64,000 nt of DNA from NCBI GenBank assembly GCA_965603515.1, contig CBFDDH010000005.1, forward strand, positions 1 to 64,000, given 5' to 3'. Source of the stretch: JAUVZL01 sp965603515 (GTDB lineage Bacteria > Hydrothermota > Tepidihabitantia > SM23-42). A program made the translations under genes and the position numbers. Of the stretch, positions 8,383 through 16,691 are shown one piece after another; position 1 is the first letter of the stretch; each line of letters opens with the position of its first letter. The notes under the pieces are model-generated. The model saw only the letters and a program-made list of their open reading frames with translations, was not told the DNA's origin and did no database searches.

Positions 8383-10050
8383 ATGAAAAAAAAGACACTT
8401 CTGTTCCTGCGCTTTATTCTAATCCTATGTACTGTCCTTGTTATGACTTATTCAAAAAAGGGTCTTGCCTTTCCCAGCCCAGGATACACCATCGCCCTTT
8501 TGTACTTGATTTCCAACCTTGTATTCTATTTTTTATCTGAGAAGATATTTACCAGACCCCTTTTTTCATTCTTCGTTTTCTTGTTTGATATCATCACTAT
8601 TTCTTTAACCATATATTTTATTCAGGGAGCAGAAACTGACTTTTTCCTAATCTACTTCCTCGTCATCTTCATCGCATCAGTCAGCCAGGACATTGGAGGC
8701 AGTCTCCCTACTGCAATTGTGGCAAGCCTCATATACGGGTGGCTCATTTATCGATCAAACCCAGGGATCTCAATCCTCAGTCCAATTATCCTATTGCGGG
8801 TTCCTTTCCTGTTCGTTATATCACTGATAAGCAGCTACTGGTCAGCAACCACGCGTAAAGAGTTGAAGAAAAAGGAAGAACTAGAGATATTTAATCGCGA
8901 ACTCAAGAAAGAAGTAGACAGGATCGCCGCGGATGAGATTGCCTCGCGAAGATACACTGAGAAAATCATCAACAATTTTCCGAGTGGTGTAATTGCCATT
9001 AACAACGATGCTACGATCACCATCATCAACCCTGAAGCCACCAGAATCTTAGGTTTAAGTAAGGCTAAAACAAGTGGTGAAGATATAAAAAATATAGAAG
9101 GGCTTGGCGCGCTCTGGAAAAAAATGGAGCAGTCAATTGTTGCCGGTTCAAGCGTAGGTAGAGATGAAGTTACAATACACAATCAGAAAGGCAAATCAAT
9201 ACCCATCGGATTTTCAATTTCTCCAATAAGTGGCTTGGAAAGTAGATTTTCTGGATGTGTTACGATTTTCAAAGATCTATCAGAAATAAAATCTCTGCAG
9301 GAGAAGTTGAAACATGCAGAAAAACTTTCATATCTGGGAAAGATGGCGAGTTGGGTGGCACATGAAATCCGAAATCCCTTGGCTGCTATTGACGGTTTTG
9401 CCCATTTGATAGTAAACACCGAAAAAAAGGAAAAGATCGTTCTATATAGCGATGAAATAACAAAAGGAGCAAGTAGAATAAATAATATTATTGAAGATAT
9501 ACTTGCTTTCGCCAAAACAAAGAGAAAAGAATCGAGACTAGCAGAAATAGACCTGAAGTCTCTGATTGACCGGATCGTCAGAGATATGAATATCAAAATG
9601 ACGACAAAACCTGAAAAAACACCGTTGATTGAAGGAGAAACAGAATCCATAAGAAGAGTATTTATAAATCTGATAACTAATAGCGTGGAGGCTATGGATA
9701 AAGATGGTCACCTGAAGGTTAAATTTACATCAAATAAGAAGTGGGTCATCACCGAAATTATCGATAACGGTGCAGGCATACCCAAAGAAGATCTCAAAAA
9801 TGTGCTTACCCCATTCTACACGACGAAAGAAAGAGGCACTGGTTTGGGTCTTGCTATTGTCATAAAAATAATTGAAGAACACAACGGCAAGATAGATATT
9901 GAAAGTGAAGGAGGCGTCGGTACGACAGTACGGGTATTTCTACCCAGAAAGGTAGAGCAAGGTTCAGACAAATCCGAAATTGTTAGTAAAAAACAAATAA
10001 AGAGAAAGGTTGGGAGAAAACAACCAAAAAGAAAAGACAAGAAGGTATAA
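8383..10050 (+). CDS. Membrane-bound PAS histidine kinase
   Basis: The 555-residue kinase starts with about 150 hydrophobic residues that look like five or six transmembrane helices with very short loops. A short coiled region and a PAS domain (about 185-300) follow. The HisKA box has H327 in WVAHEIRNPLAAIDGFA. The HATPase has N (LITNSVEAM), G1 (DNGAGIP), F (TPFYTTK) and G2 (GTGLGLAI). The tail after residue 525 is strongly basic (KKQIKRKVGRKQPKRK). The stimulus is probably membrane-associated. A receiver gene starts one base after its stop, so that protein is its likely partner. Confidence 0.92.
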   Translation: MKKKTLLFLRFILILCTVLVMTYSKKGLAFPSPGYTIALLYLISNLVFYFLSEKIFTRPLFSFFVFLFDIITISLTIYFIQGAETDFFLIYFLVIFIASVSQDIGGSLPTAIVASLIYGWLIYRSNPGISILSPIILLRVPFLFVISLISSYWSATTRKELKKKEELEIFNRELKKEVDRIAADEIASRRYTEKIINNFPSGVIAINNDATITIINPEATRILGLSKAKTSGEDIKNIEGLGALWKKMEQSIVAGSSVGRDEVTIHNQKGKSIPIGFSISPISGLESRFSGCVTIFKDLSEIKSLQEKLKHAEKLSYLGKMASWVAHEIRNPLAAIDGFAHLIVNTEKKEKIVLYSDEITKGASRINNIIEDILAFAKTKRKESRLAEIDLKSLIDRIVRDMNIKMTTKPEKTPLIEGETESIRRVFINLITNSVEAMDKDGHLKVKFTSNKKWVITEIIDNGAGIPKEDLKNVLTPFYTTKERGTGLGLAIVIKIIEEHNGKIDIESEGGVGTTVRVFLPRKVEQGSDKSEIVSKKQIKRKVGRKQPKRKDKKV

Positions 10051-10051
10051 G

Positions 10052-10414
10052 ATGGCAAAAAAAAGAATCTTGGTGTGCGATGATGAAAAATCGATAAGGC
10101 TATTACTCAATGAGATACTATCTGACTATTATGAAATAGTCGAGGCCTCAGACGGCAGAGCAGCTGTAGACATGGTCGAAAGCGATAGCCTTGATCTTAT
10201 CATCATCGATATAAAAATGCCTCATATGCACGGTATGGAAGCGATTGAGCGGATACGACAACGAAACCAGGAAATTCCAATAATAGTATGCAGCGCATAC
10301 GGCAAAATGAAGGACGACTCCACAATCAAGGACTCTGATGTTGCTGCATTCATCACAAAACCAATAGATATCAAAGCGCTGAAAATGAAGATTTTTGAAT
10401 TGATAGGTGCTTAG
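10052..10414 (+). CDS. Single-domain response regulator (CheY/PilG-like)
   Basis: ATG 10052 follows the kinase stop by one base, with AAGAAGG just upstream. The open frame extends further back but that part only duplicates the kinase tail. The 120 residues are a pure receiver with CDDEKS and D53 in LIIIDIKMPHMHG. It is closely similar to the receiver at 31226, which heads the pilus gene group (shared blocks include SDVAAF and CSAY). The two may act on the same pilus machinery. The kinase at 8383 is the likely phosphodonor. Confidence 0.9.
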   Translation: MAKKRILVCDDEKSIRLLLNEILSDYYEIVEASDGRAAVDMVESDSLDLIIIDIKMPHMHGMEAIERIRQRNQEIPIIVCSAYGKMKDDSTIKDSDVAAFITKPIDIKALKMKIFELIGA

Positions 10415-10415
10415 C

Positions 10416-11342
10416 ATGAATATAATAGACCTGGATTCAGAAAACCGATTTGAGCCCCAACTAAAAGAAGGCTCAATCAAAAAAGTCCTCATGATTGAAG
10501 ACAATATTGACGATGCCAATATCATGCAAGAAATGCTCACCGACGCAATAGAATCATCATTTGAATTGATACGCGCTGATTGTTTAGAAAGCGGTTTGGA
10601 GAAATTATTAACAGGTGACATTGACATAGTCTTGCTTGACCTCTCTTTACCTGATTCTCAAGTGCAAGATACGTTTAGCAGATTATATGAGCGGACGCCT
10701 GATGTGCCGATCATTGTCATGGCTTCGCCAGGCGAAGAGTCGCTTGCGGTAAGAGCAGCACAATTGGGTGCAGAAGATTATATTATTAAGGGTAAAACAG
10801 ACAGTTTACAACTTAGACATTTAATCAAATATGCTTTCGAGCAACATGAGTTACAGCATGAACTCAGCGATCTTACACTCGTTGATAAACTCACTGGTCT
10901 TTACACAAAACAATCGTTATTTATTCTCAGTCAGCATTATTTAAAACTTGCAAACCGAGCGGAAAAAGGGATGATGTATTTTCTGGTGGATATAAGCAAT
11001 TTAAATGAAATATCAAACGTTTTTGGTTCTGCAGAACAAAAAAATGCCTTGATTGATACTGCTAATATCCTCAAACAAACCTTCCGAAGATCAGACGTCA
11101 TCGCCCGCTATGCAGAGAGTATATTCGCAGTCGTTGCTATAGAAGCAAATAAAGACAGTGATAAAATCCTCACCCATCGTCTTCAAACGAACCTCGATAA
11201 CTATAACCAGAGTTCTAATAGGGACTTTAAGCTATCCATAGAAATAGGAATAGCCTACTATAATCCCAAATATCCATGTTCTATTATTGAAGTAATAGCA
11301 CGAGCCTGTAAATCACTATACAAGAATGGGGTCAAATCTTGA
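10416..11342 (+). CDS. Receiver fused to a degenerate GGDEF domain
   Basis: The start is probably ATG 10416, although GTG 10407 in the same frame is possible. A receiver (D75 in VLLDLSLPD) is followed from residue 155 by a domain that aligns along its length with the intact GGDEF of the 18552 gene (VDKLTGLY, IARY..SIFAV, IEIGIAYY). The catalytic GGDEF is replaced by YAESIF and the ND..GH..GD block is lost, so it cannot be a cyclase. It may bind nucleotide or protein partners. The reading frame ends inside a REP repeat that supplies the last residues GVKS and the TGA stop, so the original C-terminus has been changed. Confidence 0.85.
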   Translation: MNIIDLDSENRFEPQLKEGSIKKVLMIEDNIDDANIMQEMLTDAIESSFELIRADCLESGLEKLLTGDIDIVLLDLSLPDSQVQDTFSRLYERTPDVPIIVMASPGEESLAVRAAQLGAEDYIIKGKTDSLQLRHLIKYAFEQHELQHELSDLTLVDKLTGLYTKQSLFILSQHYLKLANRAEKGMMYFLVDISNLNEISNVFGSAEQKNALIDTANILKQTFRRSDVIARYAESIFAVVAIEANKDSDKILTHRLQTNLDNYNQSSNRDFKLSIEIGIAYYNPKYPCSIIEVIARACKSLYKNGVKS

Positions 11343-11416
11343 ATAGTGAACGGGTATACGCGATTAGAATCTCAGAGAATCTTATTTTGTTATTCACAAT
11401 TTCGGGTTTGCACCCA
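11327..11416. repeat. REP copy plus degraded inverted partner
   Basis: A full REP copy (core GGGGTCAAATCTTGAATAGT, 11327-11350) ends the preceding gene. About 40 bases later ATTCACAATTTCGGGTTTG and CACCCA (11392-11416) match the reverse complement of the same repeat at about two thirds of positions. The pair resembles the intact 94-bp inverted pair at 31050-31143, so this is probably a decayed REP doublet. Confidence 0.65.
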
Positions 11417-11418
11417 TT

Positions 11419-12534
11419 ATGATGGACCAAATGAAAAGGGGTAAAAGCAAATTTCTGCAATCACCAACAATTCTCATTGTTGAAGACGAGACGATTATTG
11501 CACAGGATGTAAAAAGAATGCTGGAAAATGCCGGGTATACTGTTGTTGCTATTGCTTCATCTGCAACAATGGCAATTGAGAAAACAGAAATGTTTCGCCC
11601 TGATTTGATCATGATGGATATTATTTTACACGGTGAGATGGATGGTATTAATGCAGCACATCAAATACAGACTTTCTGTGACATTCCAATAATATTTCTC
11701 ACCGCATGCAGTAATGTCGGTACCCTGGAGCAAATGAAGTCCAAGTATCCATTCAGTTATGTGTTGAAGCCTTTTCTCGAACATGAGTTATTGAGTGAAA
11801 TAGATTCCGTTCTTGAAAAATATGAAAACACAAAGAAAGTAAAAAGCGCCTGCAATTCTGTAGAATTATACAAGAAATTCAAAGCACTGGTTTACGCTCT
11901 CAGCTCAGCGATTGAATTAAGGGAACCACATGTTGTCGGACATCAAAGTCGTGTTTCACTCCTTGCTTGCGCTATTGCAAATGAAATGGGATTGCCAATA
12001 CAGCAAAGGGAAAATATTGAAATAGCTGCAATTATCCACGACCTTGGAAAAGTGGGAGTCCCAGTTTCAATTCTTAACAAGTCTGAGCGATTGAGTAAAG
12101 AGGAATTTGCAGCTGTTAAAACTCATCCTAGATTTGGGTATGAACTGCTAAGCAATGGTGAACTCCCGCAATCAGTTACTGATGTAATTCTTGAGCATCA
12201 CGAGCGCATCGATGGTTCTGGATATCCAGAAGGATTGAAAGCATCAAATATCCGCTATGAATCGAAGGTAGTAGCTGTCGCTGATGTCGTGGAGGCGATG
12301 TCGTCACCAAGACCATATAGATCTAGTTACGGGTTAAAGTCAGCGATGACAGAAATAATCGAACACAAGAATATCCTGTATGATTCCTCTATTGTGAATA
12401 CATGCCTGTGTCTATTCAATGAGAATCGTTTCAGCTTTCCGGACCGAATGTTGATTTCAGATGTCCATAAAGAAGGACTAAATACCATTTCACAAATTGA
12501 TGATATGACAGCCAGTTACAAGGATATTTTATGA
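11419..12534 (+). CDS. Receiver-HD-GYP c-di-GMP phosphodiesterase
   Basis: The 371-residue protein has a receiver (D67 in LIMMDIILHGEMDG) and an HD-GYP domain (about 165-335). The latter has the metal-binding HD (AAIIHDLGKVGVP), the HHER box and the GYP motif (HHERIDGSGYPEGL). HD-GYP enzymes hydrolyse c-di-GMP to GMP or pGpG. It begins just after the degraded REP pair and overlaps the next HD-GYP gene by four bases. All signature residues are present, so activity is expected. Three further HD-GYP proteins lie in the same run. Confidence 0.92.
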   Translation: MMDQMKRGKSKFLQSPTILIVEDETIIAQDVKRMLENAGYTVVAIASSATMAIEKTEMFRPDLIMMDIILHGEMDGINAAHQIQTFCDIPIIFLTACSNVGTLEQMKSKYPFSYVLKPFLEHELLSEIDSVLEKYENTKKVKSACNSVELYKKFKALVYALSSAIELREPHVVGHQSRVSLLACAIANEMGLPIQQRENIEIAAIIHDLGKVGVPVSILNKSERLSKEEFAAVKTHPRFGYELLSNGELPQSVTDVILEHHERIDGSGYPEGLKASNIRYESKVVAVADVVEAMSSPRPYRSSYGLKSAMTEIIEHKNILYDSSIVNTCLCLFNENRFSFPDRMLISDVHKEGLNTISQIDDMTASYKDIL

Positions 12535-13517
12535 CTCAGAACGCAAAGATCATGATTGTTGAAGATGAAAGGATTATCGCAGAAGATTTGCGTAATACCC
12601 TGCAGAGTTTGGGTTACACGGTAATGAAAATTGTTGCAACCGGTGAAGAAACCATAAATATTCTTAAAAAAAGCAAACCGGATTTGATACTTGTTGATAT
12701 CGTTCTAACGGGTCAAATTGATGGTATAGAAATGGCAGAATATATAAAATCACGTTATGACATTCCCATTGTATATCTAACCGCCCATGCAGACAAGGAT
12801 ATAGTTGCTCGAGCGAAAGCAACAGAACCATATGGCTACATCATAAAACCCTTTGAAGAGCGTGAACTACAGACAACCATAGAAATAGCTCTCTACAAAA
12901 ACAGAACAGAAACCCGGCTTAAGGAAAGTTTCGATAAACTGAAGAGAGCACTTGAAGCAACGGTCGCGGCACTGGCGACCGCGGTTGAAACGCGTGATCC
13001 GTATACGTCCGGACACCAACTGAGGGTTGCGCAGCTCGCCTGTGCAATTGTCAGAAAATTGGGGTTTTCAAAAGATAAAATAGAAGCAATCCGCATTGCC
13101 GCGATAATTCATGATATAGGAAAAATCCATGTACCAGCTGAGATCCTGGGTAAACCCGCAAAATTAAGTGAAGCCGAATTTGAGATCGTCCAGTCGCATC
13201 CACAGATCGGATACGATATCCTGAAGAATATCGAGTTTCCCTGGCCAATCGCACAGATCGTGCTCCAGCACCATGAACGTCTTAACGGTTCTGGATATCC
13301 AAAGGGACTGGACCATGACAATATACTGCAAGAAGCACAGATCCTTGCAGTCGCTGATGTTGTCGAAGCAATGCTTTCCCACCGTCCATACCGACCAGCG
13401 CACAGCCTGGAAACAACCATAGCAGAGATTTCAACAAACCAAGGTGTTCTCTATAATTTCAAAGTAGTTGAAGCGTGTATCAAATTATTCAAACAAAATG
13501 ATTTTAACTTCGTATAG
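12531..13517 (+). CDS. Receiver-HD-GYP c-di-GMP phosphodiesterase
   Basis: The 328 residues comprise a receiver (D56 in LILVDIVLTGQIDG) and an HD-GYP domain with AAIIHDIGKIHVP and HHERLNGSGYPKGL. It is an obvious paralogue of its neighbour and of the 15693 gene. ATGA coupling to the previous gene suggests equal expression. Different receivers on similar phosphodiesterase domains would let several kinases drain the same second messenger. Confidence 0.92.
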   Translation: MTQNAKIMIVEDERIIAEDLRNTLQSLGYTVMKIVATGEETINILKKSKPDLILVDIVLTGQIDGIEMAEYIKSRYDIPIVYLTAHADKDIVARAKATEPYGYIIKPFEERELQTTIEIALYKNRTETRLKESFDKLKRALEATVAALATAVETRDPYTSGHQLRVAQLACAIVRKLGFSKDKIEAIRIAAIIHDIGKIHVPAEILGKPAKLSEAEFEIVQSHPQIGYDILKNIEFPWPIAQIVLQHHERLNGSGYPKGLDHDNILQEAQILAVADVVEAMLSHRPYRPAHSLETTIAEISTNQGVLYNFKVVEACIKLFKQNDFNFV

Positions 13518-13567
13518 TATTGGAATTGGTTTTCATTTATATAGCATACTATTGTAGGAGGATATGA

Positions 13568-15244
13568 ATGGACGACAGGAAGAGAAAAAAGGATGATCTC
13601 ATAAAGGAGTTGGTAAGATTGCGCAACAAGGTTGCCAGATTAAACAAGGCACTGAGCAGAACTACTATTACTAACCTAAATACAAAGATTGGCTCTCGAG
13701 AAAAGAGAATGGAAGAAAGTCTTCGCCAAAGTAAAAAGTTCCATCGCTCCATAATGCAAACAGCACTCGATGGTATTTGGATCAACAATCTCGAGGGACA
13801 AATACTGGATTTAAATCAGGCATACTGTAAGATGATAGGTTATTCTCGTGACGAACTCCTCAAGATGTCGATATCCGATATTGAAGCAAAAAAAAATTCT
13901 ACGGATACAACCAGGCACACCAAACAAGTCATTCAGCAAGGATATGACAGATTTGAATCACGCCATCGGCGAAAAGACGGCAAGATTATCGATGTTGAAA
14001 TAAGTGCTAGGTATTTGGATGAAGGTAAACGATTAGTTGTATTTATACGGGACATTACTAAACTCAAGAAGGCTACTGTAGAATTGAATAAATACAGAGG
14101 TCAACTAGAACAAATGCTTAGAGAACGCACAGCTGAACTGATAGATAGCGAGAAGAAATATCGAAATTTATATGAATCCAACTTAGACGGAATTATTCTT
14201 GTCAATATAGAAGGTCGAATAACAGAAGCAAATGAAGTACTAGTTAAGATGCTTGGTTATACTAAAAAAGAGATATTACAATTATCCTATCAGGAATTAA
14301 CTCCCCCTGAGTGGGCCGAGTCTGATAAGGTGAAAGTCAAACAGCTGCATGAACACGGTTACATCAAAAATTACGAGAAAGAATATTATAGAAAAAATGG
14401 GATAAGAGTTCCAATAGATTTGTCAGTTTGGCTCATAAAGAACACTGATGGTAACAGGATCGGCATGTGGGGAATCGTCAGGGACATTACCGAGCGCAAG
14501 AAGACGGAGGAAAAACTTAAAACCATCAATAAACACCTCCAACACCGTACCTTGGATCTTGAAGGTTCTAATAAAGAACTTGAACAATTCGCTTACGTCG
14601 CTTCCCATGATTTGCAAGAGCCGCTCCGCATGATCTCCAGTTATACCCAATTATTAGCGCAGAGATATAAAACTCAATTGGATGAGGATGCAAGGGATTT
14701 CCTGAAATTCGCGATGGACGGTGCAAATCGCATGCAGAAACTAATAAACGATTTATTGACTTATTCACGTTTAGGAACAAGAGGGAAACCTCTTAAACCT
14801 ATTGACTGCCACACCGTACTTGGGCAGACGCTTGCCAATCTACGCAAGGTAATACAGGATAACCATGCCCTGGTAACAAATGATGATCTACCCACGGTTA
14901 TGGCAGATGAAGCTCAACTTGTCCAGTTATTCCAAAATTTTATCTCGAATGCAATCAGATTCCATAGTAAGAAACAACCTCGTATCCATATTTCGGCCGA
15001 GGAAAAAGATGAGGAGTGGATATTTTCGATACAGGATAATGGTATCGGAATTGAATCGGAATTCAAAGATCGCATATTTGTTATTTTCCAAAAATTACAC
15101 TCAAAAGAAAAATATCCGGGGACCGGCATGGGACTAGCAATTTGTAGAAAAATTGCTGAACGTCATGGTGGCAGAATCTGGTTCGATTCTGTTCCGGATA
15201 AAGGATCGATATTTTACTTCGCTATTCCAAAAAAGGAGGAATAA
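13568..15244 (+). CDS. Two-PAS histidine kinase (phytochrome-type HisKA)
   Basis: AGGAGG (13557-13562) sits ideally ahead of ATG 13568, which points to independent or re-initiated translation after a 50-base gap. The 558-residue soluble protein has a Lys-rich coiled start, PAS domains at about 58-180 and 195-310, and a HisKA with H347 in YVASHDLQEPLRM. The HATPase has FQNFISNAIRFH, DNGIGIE and GTGMGLAICRKI. This SHDLQEP class of kinase usually partners an Rcp1-like receiver. Exactly such a gene follows, overlapping by one base. Confidence 0.93.
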   Translation: MDDRKRKKDDLIKELVRLRNKVARLNKALSRTTITNLNTKIGSREKRMEESLRQSKKFHRSIMQTALDGIWINNLEGQILDLNQAYCKMIGYSRDELLKMSISDIEAKKNSTDTTRHTKQVIQQGYDRFESRHRRKDGKIIDVEISARYLDEGKRLVVFIRDITKLKKATVELNKYRGQLEQMLRERTAELIDSEKKYRNLYESNLDGIILVNIEGRITEANEVLVKMLGYTKKEILQLSYQELTPPEWAESDKVKVKQLHEHGYIKNYEKEYYRKNGIRVPIDLSVWLIKNTDGNRIGMWGIVRDITERKKTEEKLKTINKHLQHRTLDLEGSNKELEQFAYVASHDLQEPLRMISSYTQLLAQRYKTQLDEDARDFLKFAMDGANRMQKLINDLLTYSRLGTRGKPLKPIDCHTVLGQTLANLRKVIQDNHALVTNDDLPTVMADEAQLVQLFQNFISNAIRFHSKKQPRIHISAEEKDEEWIFSIQDNGIGIESEFKDRIFVIFQKLHSKEKYPGTGMGLAICRKIAERHGGRIWFDSVPDKGSIFYFAIPKKEE

Positions 15245-15696
15245 TGGTAGTAAATATGGGTAAACCGGTTGAAATTCTTCTGGTGGAGGATAATCCCGGC
15301 GATGTACGTCTGGCAAGAGAAGCCCTACGTGATAGTAAAATTCATAATGTGTTGCATGTTGTTGAGGATGGTTTGCAGGCAATCGAATATCTGCGCAAAA
15401 AAGGCAAGTATAGAAAAAAATCTCACCCTGATCTCATTCTACTGGATTTGAATTTACCAAAAAAAGATGGACGCGAGGTCCTGGCCGAGATCAAAGAAGA
15501 TGATGATTTAAAACGAATCCCAGTAGTAATTCTAACTATTTCAAAAGATGAAGAAGACATCATGAAAACATATAACTTACATGCGAATTGCTATATTACA
15601 AAACCGCTCGATATGAAACAATTCATCAAGGTTGTCAAGGCAATAGAGAATTTCTGGTTCACAATCGTTAAATTGCCACCAAATGGTGCTAAATGA
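15244..15696 (+). CDS. Rcp1-like single-domain response regulator
   Basis: The 150-residue receiver has the Rcp1 signature EILLVEDNPGDVRLAREAL, D68 in LILLDLNLPKKDG and the lengthened loop with LRKKGKY between helix 2 and strand 3. GGAGG lies 4 bases before ATG 15244. It should accept phosphate from the kinase it overlaps. There is no output domain. It overlaps the HD-GYP gene downstream by four bases, making a kinase-receiver-phosphodiesterase triplet. Confidence 0.92.
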   Translation: MVVNMGKPVEILLVEDNPGDVRLAREALRDSKIHNVLHVVEDGLQAIEYLRKKGKYRKKSHPDLILLDLNLPKKDGREVLAEIKEDDDLKRIPVVILTISKDEEDIMKTYNLHANCYITKPLDMKQFIKVVKAIENFWFTIVKLPPNGAK

Positions 15697-16691
15697 CGGA
15701 TAAGAAGTTGAGGATTCTTTTGGTTGAAGATAATCCTGGTGATGCAAGGCTTATAATCGAAATGCTAAGGGAGCACGGTAATACGCATTTTACCATCAAT
15801 AGTGTTACATCGCTTTACGATGGACTTGAGTATCTCAAAAAAGATACGTTTGATCTTGTGCTACTCGACCTGGGTTTACCAGATTGCCAGGGACTCAATA
15901 CGTTAGAAAACATGTTACCCTACACGCAGGATATTGCGCTAGTGGTTTTAACTGGACTCACAGACGAAGAGGTCGGTATACAAGCGGTTCAAAATGGTGC
16001 CCAAGATTATCTAATAAAAGGTCAAGTCAATGCTTCACTACTTGCTCGTTCAATACGTTATGCAATGGAGCGTAAGAAAACAGAAAAGGAGATCCAAGCA
16101 GGTTATTACAAACTTGAATGTGTTTTCGAAGAAACAGTTGAAGCATTATCTTCAGTGTTAGGACAGAGAGATCCATTCACTCAAAATCATCAACGCAATG
16201 TCACCAAACTAGCTTGCGCAATTGCTGAAAAAATGGAACTTTCACAAGATAGAATCAAGGGTCTGCGGTTAGCAGGTTCACTGCATGATATAGGGAAAAT
16301 TAGCATCCCAGCTGAGATATTGATAAAACCGAGTCGGTTAACTAATGCTGAATATAGAATTGTAAAAATACATGCAAGAATAGCCTATGATATTCTTAAA
16401 AAAGTAGAATTCCCCTGGCCTATTGCGGATATCGTCCTTCAACACCACGAACGTTTAGATGGTTCAGGTTATCCCCAGGGCTTGAAAAATGGTGAAATAC
16501 TATTAGAAGCCCAAATCCTAGTAGTAGCTGATGTTGTAGAAGCGATGTCCTCCCATCGACCATACCGTCCCGCACCAGGTATTGAGAAAGCTTTGGCCGA
16601 GATAAAGAAGAATCGAGGGAGGCTGTATGGCTCTAGAATTGCAGATGTCTGTTTGAAACTTTTTAAAGAAAATGGTTTTAAGTTTGAGTAA
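15693..16691 (+). CDS. Receiver-HD-GYP c-di-GMP phosphodiesterase
   Basis: The 332-residue protein starts with a receiver (D59 in LVLLDLGLPDCQG) whose EDNPGDARLI start resembles the Rcp1-like receiver just upstream. The HD-GYP domain has SLHDIGKISIPAEIL and HHERLDGSGYPQGL. All key residues for c-di-GMP hydrolysis are present. The gene overlaps the previous one by four bases. Confidence 0.92.
   Translation: MTDKKLRILLVEDNPGDARLIIEMLREHGNTHFTINSVTSLYDGLEYLKKDTFDLVLLDLGLPDCQGLNTLENMLPYTQDIALVVLTGLTDEEVGIQAVQNGAQDYLIKGQVNASLLARSIRYAMERKKTEKEIQAGYYKLECVFEETVEALSSVLGQRDPFTQNHQRNVTKLACAIAEKMELSQDRIKGLRLAGSLHDIGKISIPAEILIKPSRLTNAEYRIVKIHARIAYDILKKVEFPWPIADIVLQHHERLDGSGYPQGLKNGEILLEAQILVVADVVEAMSSHRPYRPAPGIEKALAEIKKNRGRLYGSRIADVCLKLFKENGFKFE

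Noticed and set aside
10010..10051. Upstream extension of the receiver gene at 10052
   Set aside because: It overlaps the basic tail of the kinase in another frame and is not part of a receiver fold.
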